From Primula veris (taxonomy: Eukaryota; Streptophyta; Magnoliopsida; Ericales; Primulaceae): a stretch of 64,000 nucleotides of DNA. Both the position numbers and the translations under genes were made by a program. The stretch is from assembly GCA_963682055.1 (NCBI GenBank), contig OY821741.1, forward strand, positions 26,792,711 to 26,856,710, written 5' to 3'. Of this stretch, positions 57,801 through 64,000 are shown piece by piece. The notes beneath the pieces were generated by a model that ran no database searches, was not told where the DNA came from, and saw only the letters and a program-made list of their open reading frames with translations. Positions within the stretch are counted from its first letter, which is position 1. Each line of letters begins with the position of its first letter.

Positions 57801-60758
57801 GTTGTTGGCAGCAGGAGCAATACGGGAAGTGTTCTACCCGAAGTAGCTGTCCAATCCGGTCGTCGTCCCAAAGAAGAACGGGAAGAAAAGAGTCTATATA
57901 GACTTTACCAATCTGAATAAAGCCTTCCCGAGGGATCCATTCCCCCTACCAATGATTGATCAATTGGTGGACGCCACGGCAGGAGCAGAAAGGATGACCT
58001 TCCTCGACGCATACTCGGGATATCATCAAATCCCCCTCGCCCCCGAAGATCAATAAAAGACTTCGTTCATATCGCCTTTGGGAAACTACTGCTATACGGT
58101 TATGCCGTTCGGCCTACGAAATGCAGGAGCGACGTACCAAAGGATGATAATGAAGGTATGCCAAAAGTATATAGGGAAGACAATGGAGGTGTACATTGAC
58201 GACATGGTCGTCAAGAGCGAAAAGGCCACTTCCCACCTCCAGGACATTAAAGACGTCTTCCAAACGCTGGGCGGGCACAAACTAAAGCTTAATGCTAACA
58301 AATGTGCATTCGGCATCAGCAAAGGGAAGTTTTTGGGGCATATGGTCAGCCAAAGAGGAATAGAGGCTAACCCCGACCAGATAACGGCTCTGCAAAACCT
58401 AGCAGTACCAAAGAATAAGAAGCAGGTGCAAGAGCTCACGGGGATGATGGCCGCACTAAGCAGGTTCATCAGTCGATCCGCAGATAAGGGACGACCATTT
58501 TTTGAGACCCTCAAGAAGGATAAGAAGTTCGTATGGGACCCGGCGTGTGAGGCGTCATTCAACAACCTCAAAGAGTATCTAAGGACGCTGCCACTGCTAG
58601 TGAGGCCGAATAAAGGAAATATTCTGGCATGCTACCTAGCAGTTTCCACTACAGCCGTGAGCGCAGTCATCCTAAGAGAAGAAGGACGCGAACAATTTCC
58701 TATCTACTTCGTCAGCAAGACTTTGGTCGAGGTCGAAACACACTACCTACCGTTGGAAAAGTTGTGTTTGGCGTTGGTCGTTGCTACCCGGAAACTACCA
58801 CACTACTTCATAGCTCACAAAGTCCAAGTCTACACGAAGTTCCACGTCAAGGAGTCCCTTCGACGGACGGATATCAGCGGTCGGGTGGCGGCATGGGGGG
58901 TCGAGCTATCCCAATTTCATATCGAATTTGCACCCCGACACGCCATAAAGGGACAGGTGTTGGCTGATTTCGTCGCTGAGTTCACCGAAGGTTATGACGA
59001 GCCCCTGACCATTCACCACAGTCGCACTGGGAGATACATGTCGACGGATTGTCCACCAAGGACGGATCGGGAGCAGGCATCGTCCTTAAGTCCAGAGAAG
59101 GGGCGATCATCGAGAAAAACATCAAGTTGGGCTTCCGAGCTACTAACAACGAGGCGGAATACGAAGCCATGATCAATGGCATGCTCATCGCCCGATCCCT
59201 CGGATGCACCCACTTGATTGCTAGCTCCGACTCCATGCTAATCGTCAACCAGGCTACTGGTGAATACCAAGCCAAGGACGACCGAATGATCCTCTACCAA
59301 GAGAAAGTCCAGAGCATAATGGTCATGTTCGCATAATGCGAACTAATAAGAATCAATCGCACCGAAAACGCACATACCGACGCCTTGGCCACCCTAGCCT
59401 CGACATTAACGTTGACCAACACTCGGACGATCACAGTGGAGCTTTTGGAAATCCCGAGCATAACTAAAAGAATAGACCGAGTGACATCAGTACAATACGA
59501 GCTAGGATGGATGGACGACATGATTCGCTATCTGCGAAACGGGACGCTCCCAACAGACAAGATAAAAGCATTGAAAATCACAAGAAAAGCCCCTCGGTTC
59601 TGGCTATCTGAGGACGACAAACTGTATAAATCCAGTTACCGAGGACCTCACCTTCTGTGCGTCCGGCCCGAACTGCGACAGCCTGTCTTGGAAGAGGTCC
59701 ACGAAGGGTCCTACGGAGCACACATCAAAGGGCGATCCCTCGCCAACAAGGCGATCACTCAAGGATATTGGTGGCCTTATATCAAACGAGATGCAGACGT
59801 TTATGTCCAAAGATGCGACAAGTGCCAAAGATTCGCCAAAATACCTCGTCTCCCATCATCGATGATGACCCCGGTATCGGCACCCTAGCCATTCGCGCAA
59901 TGGGCAATTGATATTGTCGGGAAACTTCCCAAAGCACCCAGCAGTGTGGAGTATCTGATCGTAGCGATGGACTACTTTACCAAATGGGTCGAGGCTAAGC
60001 CTCTCCGAGAGATTAAAGCCAGCAACGTTAAACAATTCATCTGGGAGTATATCATCACTAGGTTCGGCATACCATACGCCATTGTTGCAGACAACGGCAC
60101 CCAGTTCAAGGACGCCAAGCTGCAGCTTTGGTACGAAGAACTCGGTATCCGGAAATTGTATTCGACCCCAACATACCCACAGGGTAACGGACAAGCCGAG
60201 GTTACGAACCGAACTATCCTGGATGGTATCAAGACGACCCTCGAACAGGCAAAAGGAAGATGGCCTGAAAGACTGCTCAACGTCTTATGGTCTTGCCGAA
60301 CTACGCCAAAGACGGGCACTAAGGAAACCCCGTTAAGTTTAGCGTACGGCGTCGAGGCCGTCATACCAACGGAAATCGGGCTACCCACACTCCGAACAAT
60401 TCTAGTCGAGCAGGGAAACAATGAACAAAGGATGAGAGAAGAACTCGACATGCTGAACGAGAAACGAGAGATAGCAGCCCTTACACTAGCAAAGTACCAG
60501 CAAAGCGTCAAGCAAACCTATGACAAAAGGGTGAAATGGACCAAGGAATTTATGGTAGGAGAGCTGGTGTTACGGCGAGTAACGGTCTATACCAGAAATG
60601 AGATACATGGTAAACTGAGCCCTACCTGGAAAGGCCCATACGAAATCGTCAAAAGAACAAGCCCGGCGACCTACAAGATCAAAAGTGTTCTGTTCGAAAA
60701 TAGCCGAGGAGAAAAGAATTCTTGGAACGTGACGAATCTCAAGAAGTACTACGTATGA
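54811..60758 (+). pseudogene. Tat element gag-pol polyprotein, interrupted by nonsense codons
   Basis: ATG 54811. gag: PEFRLYDGRSCPIDHLRHYK and NERLQDYCIRFIDVANQI (Retrotrans_gag type), then a CX2HX4HX4C knuckle (CVYHEDHDHLTEHC). Protease: VLVDQ-ASCDIMY and AILGRPWLH. RT: VVVPKKNGKKRVYIDFTNLN, FLDAYSGYHQI, catalytic YIDD at 58192-58203. RNase H, then a second RNase H of archaeal type (HVDG..., GFRATNNEAEYEAMINGM, SDSMLIVNQ). Integrase: H2C2 finger, MDYFTKWVEAKPL, VADNGTQF, YPQGNGQAEVTNR. Stops: 54997, 55921, 57076, 57844, 58054, 59334 and 59886. One frameshift near 59025. The frame is otherwise preserved. Several stops replace near-invariant residues (the Gly of the protease site at 57076, Trp at 57844, Glu at 58054, Trp at 59886). 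Confidence 0.92.
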
Positions 60759-60855
60759 AATGGCTTCCATTACAGGTCACAACGTACCTCTACTTTGTCA
60801 TAACATTATTTTTGAATTCATAAGATATTTTGCTATTTACCAGGGTTGAGGAATA

Positions 60856-61955
60856 CCAAAGTCCTCCAACGTAACCGGGGGCATAAGAAATTCCTAAACG
60901 GCATGTATGACTTATTGCCTAGGAATACTAAAAGTCCTCCAACGTAACTGGGGGCATAAGAAATTACTAAACGACATGTATGACTTATTGCCTAGTAATA
61001 CTAAAAGTCCTCCAACGTAACCGGGGGCATAAGATACTAAAAGTCCTCCAACGTAACCGGGGGCATAAGAAATTCCTAAACGGCATGTATGACTTATTGC
61101 CTAGGAATACCAAAGTCCTCCAACGTAACCGGGGGTATAAGAAATTCCCAAACGGCATGTATGACTTATTGCCTAGGAATACTAAAAGTCCTCCAACGTA
61201 ACCGGGGGCATAAGAAATTCCTAAACGGCATGTATGACTTATTGCCTAGGAATACTAAAAGTCCTCCAATGTAACCGGGGGCATAAGATACTAAAAGTCC
61301 TCCAACGTAACCGGGGGCATAAGAAATTCCTAAACGGCATGTATGACTTATTGCCTAGGAATACTAAAAGTCCTCCAACGTAACCGGGGGCATAAGAAAT
61401 TCCTAAACGGCATGTATGACTGATTGCCTAGGAATACTAAAAGTGCTCCAACGTAACCGGGGGCATAAGAAATTCCTAAACGGCATGTATGACTTATTGC
61501 CTAGGAATACTAAAAGTCCTCCAACGTAACCGGGGGCATAAGATACTAAAAGTCCTCCAACGTAACCGGGGGCATAAGAAATTCCTAAACGGCATGTATG
61601 ACTTATTGCCTAGGAATACTAAAAGTCCTCCAACGTAACCGGGGGCATAAGATACTAAAAGTCCTCCAACGTAACCGGGGGCATAAGAAATTCCTAAACG
61701 GCATGTATGACTTATTGCCTAGGAATACTAAAAGTCCTCCAACGTAACCGGGGGCATAAGATACTAAAAGTTCTCCAACGTAACCGGGGGCATAAGAAAT
61801 TCCTAAACGACATGTATGATTGATTGCCTAGGAATACTCAAAGTCCTCCAACGTAACCGGAGGCATAAGAAATTCCCAAAAGGCATGTTTGAGTGACTGC
61901 CTGTGAATACTAAAGTCCTCCAACGTAACCGGAGGCATATGAAATAATAGCTCAG
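60856..61955 (+). repeat. Minisatellite of 73-bp and 36-bp units in the Tat 3' region
   Basis: About 17-18 units. The long unit (73 bp) starts AAAGTCCTCCAACGTAACCG, contains GGCATGTATGACTTATTG and ends AATACTA. The short unit (36 bp) is the long one lacking 37 internal bases between CATAAG and ATACTA. Short units are interspersed singly among long ones. The last units toward 61955 are more diverged. Non-coding; ORFs crossing it are by-products of repetition. Confidence 0.95.
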
Positions 61956-62011
61956 TCCCACTTATGCAGGTACCAACTCCATCAAGGAAAAAGGGGCAAA
62001 CAAGGGGAAAT

Positions 62012-62310
62012 AATAGTCCTAGCCCACATTACGGAGGCAATAAAACATCGAACGAAGAAATCAGCAAAGGAAAATCAATCCAATCAATGAAATATCAGTA
62101 CGACAATGAGAAGATCCGAACACAAGAAGAAAGAAATAAAACAAATAGTCCTAGCCCACATTACGGAGGCAATAAAACATCGAACGAAGAAATCAGCAAA
62201 GGAAAATCAATCCAATCAATGAAATATCAGTACGACAATGAGAAGATCCCAACACAAGAATAAGAAATAAAACAAATAGTCCTCGCCCACATTACGGAGG
62301 CAACAAGGTA
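62012..62310 (+). repeat. Tandem ~131-bp repeats in the Tat 3' region
   Basis: Two nearly identical units start at 62012 and 62144 (AATAGTCCTAGCCCACATTACG), and a third partial unit starts at 62275. The third has CTCGCCC instead of CTAGCCC. The block lies between the minisatellite and the antisense ORF. Confidence 0.92.
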
Positions 62311-62333
62311 CAACCAACCATAACGAAATTGAT

Positions 62334-62981
62334 TTAAGAACTACTACTACATGAGAAGCACGACGGCAATTGACCGAGCTCTATCTCTTCGTCGTCCGTC
62401 GCCGTATCCCCATCGGTCTCCTCGCCATCAAAACGCTCCTCAGAAATGAGGGCATCAAAGTTGGTCGTATGAGCACCAACGCATGTCAGCGTCTTAAGCC
62501 GTGCGGAGAACTCGACTACTTTAGCGACCTCGTGAGCATCCGAGGCCGATTTACGGCGAGCATCGTCGAAGGGAAGCTTACGCGCTTCGATCATAGCCGT
62601 AGAAGCATCGTATCTAGATCGGGACAGACGGAAATACTTCATCAACATATTGGCTTGGTTTACCAACGATTTTAGTTTACCGAGGTATTTTTCCTTTACA
62701 CGCCAATACCGATCTAAACGACGCTCATGAACCTGTACAACATGCTCGGCACGACGAACATATTCACGGAAAGAGGACGCCTGGGTTTTCAACTTGGCCC
62801 TAAGTCGGGCACACTGATCGAGCAACTTGACGTTTTTGCCCAATAAAACGATGTAAGGCCAATTGGCATGCCCTTCACTAGCCGCACCAGATGAGACCTC
62901 GTCCCGGGCAGCACCAGTAGGTCTTAGCCCCGGACTAACTAGGCATGGAGAACCAGCCTGGTGCGACATAGCAGCATGTGC
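62334..62981 (-). CDS. Antisense ORF of the Tat element, 3' part
   Basis: Minus-strand ORF; from its ATG (62969) it has 211 codons. It could start further upstream if spliced: TTTTTTTTATAG/GCACATG on the minus strand at about 62982 is a good acceptor, and the frame stays open to it (AHAAMSHQ). The middle is Lys-, Arg- and Glu-rich with likely coiled coil (ARLRAKLKTQASSFREYVRRAEHV split by charged residues). The end is acidic, then Cys/Ser-rich (SCFSCSSSS). Antisense ORFs at this place are described for Tat elements such as Retand and Grande, with unknown function. The frame is intact, while the sense gag-pol has seven stops. Confidence 0.65.
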   Translation of the reverse strand, partial: AHAAMSHQAGSPCLVSPGLRPTGAARDEVSSGAASEGHANWPYIVLLGKNVKLLDQCARLRAKLKTQASSFREYVRRAEHVVQVHERRLDRYWRVKEKYLGKLKSLVNQANMLMKYFRLSRSRYDASTAMIEARKLPFDDARRKSASDAHEVAKVVEFSARLKTLTCVGAHTTNFDALISEERFDGEETDGDTATDDEEIELGQLPSCFSCSSSS

Positions 62982-63373
62982 CTATAAAAAAAATGGGGAA
63001 GAAGGGAAGAGATGAATATTCATCCGCAAATAAAGAAAAGACAGGGAAGTAGAAGAACAAAGATTTTTATACAAGCTACAAGTAAAATGACAAAAACCCT
63101 AGAAGTAACAAAAAACCCGAGGGACTCAGGGTTGATTGTTACATCGTAGTGGTGAAAAAAGAAGATGAAGAAAAAGAAAGGGGAAGCGCAGAAGAAAAAG
63201 AAAAAGAAATGAGAAAAGATGAAGAAATGAAGAAAATTGAAAAAAATAAAAAGAAAGAAAAAAGGGCGACGCTAGGGGGAAGTCGATCGGTATCGATGAG
63301 AGGGCCCGGCAGAGACATTCCTGTCTCGAAGTGTCGGGTTCCCCCTCAACACCTCATTCTCTTCGACTAGAGC

Positions 63374-63565
63374 CTAACGAGCACGTCGGCAATAATCCAG
63401 CTCAGACCTTAGCCAAGTTAATTCCCGAACCATCTCGGTATGGTGATAACGCATCACCTTTAACTCCTCCTCAGCATCCTTCAACAGCTTTAGTGCATGG
63501 CCATAGGAGGCTTCGAAAGCCTCCACTTGCAAAACCAGTGCAGATTTGGTGAAAGAACCAGCCAT
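63374..63565 (-). CDS. Antisense ORF of the Tat element, probable first exon
   Basis: Minus-strand ORF of 63 codons, MAGSFTKSALVLQVEAF at the start. It is heptad-rich with charged residues (KLLKDAEEELKVMRYHHTEM, LTWLRSELDYC), suggesting coiled coil. It lies about 390 bp upstream of the larger antisense ORF and about 85 bp downstream of a TATA box. It probably splices to the downstream part; a donor in the right phase could not be fixed by eye, so this joining is inference. Confidence 0.55.
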   Translation of the reverse strand: MAGSFTKSALVLQVEAFEASYGHALKLLKDAEEELKVMRYHHTEMVRELTWLRSELDYCRRAR

Positions 63566-63648
63566 TTTAAGGAGTTATGGGATAAAATTCTATATATGGT
63601 AAGGAGAGATAAAGAAGAGATTATGAATAAACTCATATCTTAAGAAGG

Positions 63649-63656
63649 TATTTATA
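63649..63656 (-). promoter_or_regulatory. TATA box of the antisense gene
   Basis: The minus strand reads TTCTATAAATACC, about 85 bp upstream of the antisense ATG at 63565. The leader between is AT- and CT-rich without an earlier ATG in that frame. Confidence 0.6.
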
Positions 63657-63678
63657 GAAAAATTAAGGATGGTTTAAT

Positions 63679-63810
63679 GTGGGGAATTGCAACCGTTCGT
63701 CAAAAGGCTCTGGAAAACATGGGTGATTAAAAGACGCGCCTGTTGAGAAGAAATTAAAAGTGGGGAATTGCAGCCGTTCGCTATTAAAAGATGCGTCTAT
63801 TAAGAAGAAA
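63679..63810. repeat. Direct repeat upstream of the antisense TATA box
   Basis: GTGGGGAATTGCAACCGTTCG at 63679 recurs as GTGGGGAATTGCAGCCGTTCG at 63760 (81-bp period). Each is followed by a TTAAAAGAYGCG..GAGAAGAAA or TTAAGAAGAAA segment. Its position just upstream (minus sense) of the TATA box fits duplicated promoter elements. Confidence 0.7.
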
Positions 63811-64000
63811 GGCTTGGATTCATGCCAATATTTAAAGAGGGTAAATTCCAAAAAGCTTCTACACGTGTCTCGTTAGGAAAGTGCAACAGTGTTAAGAGAT
63901 AAAGGATAAGATTTGTGCACAGGGCTCAAGAAATCCCATTAGTTCCTAGATACAAAGATTCAGAAGATTCAGTGGATAAGGTCAAGCACAAGACCCAAGA
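63811..64000. other. Tat element 3' region up to the window edge
   Basis: No ORF. An AATATTTAAAGAGG stretch at about 63828 could be a further TATA-like site. The polypurine tract and 3' LTR are not reached. Confidence 0.5.

Larger units (their letters stand above)
54162..64000 (+). mobile_element. Tat-type Gypsy retrotransposon, 3' LTR beyond the window
   Basis: Plus-strand Gypsy order: LTR, primer site, gag, protease, RT, RNase H, a second archaeal-type RNase H, integrase, then a long 3' region with tandem repeats and an antisense gene. Two RNase H domains and an antisense ORF between integrase and the 3' LTR are traits of the Tat lineage (Retand, RIRE2, Grande relatives). gag-pol is almost colinear but carries seven nonsense codons and one frameshift. 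The element runs off the right edge. Confidence 0.9.

Noticed and set aside
55176..60511. Many minus-strand ORFs opposite the Tat gag-pol
   Set aside because: Shadow frames in GC-richer coding DNA; unlike the ORFs after 62334 they have no promoter or splice signals.
60980..61274. ORFs across the minisatellite (repeated VLQRNRGH-type peptide)
   Set aside because: The unit is 73 bp, not a multiple of three, so the frame changes from unit to unit. The ORFs are products of repetition, with no leader or conservation.
60856..61955. CRISPR-like appearance of regularly spaced repeats
   Set aside because: There are no unique spacers: the whole unit is repeated, and the setting is a plant Gypsy element.
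61964..62263. 99-codon ORF over the 131-bp repeats
   Set aside because: It is a tandem repeat read in frame by chance; no domain, and the third unit is outside it.
63149..63370. Lys/Glu-rich ORF on the plus strand
   Set aside because: Low-complexity GAAAAG DNA inside the Tat 3' region, opposite the presumed antisense intron.
1..64000. tRNA and rRNA genes
   Set aside because: I found no cloverleaf with A and B boxes and no rRNA core motif by eye. The tRNA-like matches are only the 12-17-base primer sites of the retroelements.

Overview
This is nuclear DNA of a flowering plant, most likely a eudicot with a repeat-rich genome. Evidence: LTR retrotransposons of several plant lineages, an endogenous caulimovirid, MITE-like inverted repeats, AT-rich intergenic DNA, GT..AG introns and a plant-specific MIZ1-type gene. 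I see no bacterial genes, no CRISPR array and no tRNA or rRNA gene. A run of 200 N at 31707-31906 is an assembly gap.

Layout. 1-9585: a decayed Sirevirus-type Copia element (A) with gag, pol, an extra downstream ORF and LTRs of about 1.1 kb; its 3' LTR is cut short. 9586-13624: the 3' half of a chromovirus-like Gypsy element with a 2.2 kb LTR. 13625-16302: the 3' end of a second Sirevirus copy (B), into which the Gypsy element had inserted. 16303-18570: AT-rich DNA with MITE-like elements. 17928-23450: a pair of long inverted repeats enclosing a fold-back element and a rearranged, broken endogenous pararetrovirus. 25259-30533: a very young Copia element (C) on the minus strand, with apparently identical 257-bp LTRs, a 5-bp target duplication and one nonsense codon in a 1.5k-codon gag-pol frame. 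30841-30943: a possible host exon. 32632-33327: an intact MIZU-KUSSEI1-like gene. 34634-38156 and 42462-43581: Sirevirus-type LTRs (one a clean solo LTR). 38528-42379: a deleted Gypsy element. 47496-51641: a two-exon host gene for a very acidic nuclear protein. 54162-64000: a Tat-type Gypsy element with dual RNase H, a 3' minisatellite and an antisense gene region; its 3' LTR lies beyond the window.

Only two host genes are convincing: the MIZ1-like gene and the acidic-protein gene. The rest is nested mobile DNA. The most interesting signals are (i) a 12-bp-period GTTGCAAC motif scattered through LTRs, gag, pol and the extra ORF leader of Sirevirus A/B; (ii) different palindromic cassettes at the same place in related Sirevirus LTRs; (iii) viral DNA enclosed by inverted repeats; (iv) the antisense gene with its own TATA box in the Tat element; and (v) the recent insertion of Copia C with non-canonical TA..TA ends.

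All family assignments rest on reading motifs by eye. No alignment or database search was run, so similarity statements are qualitative.
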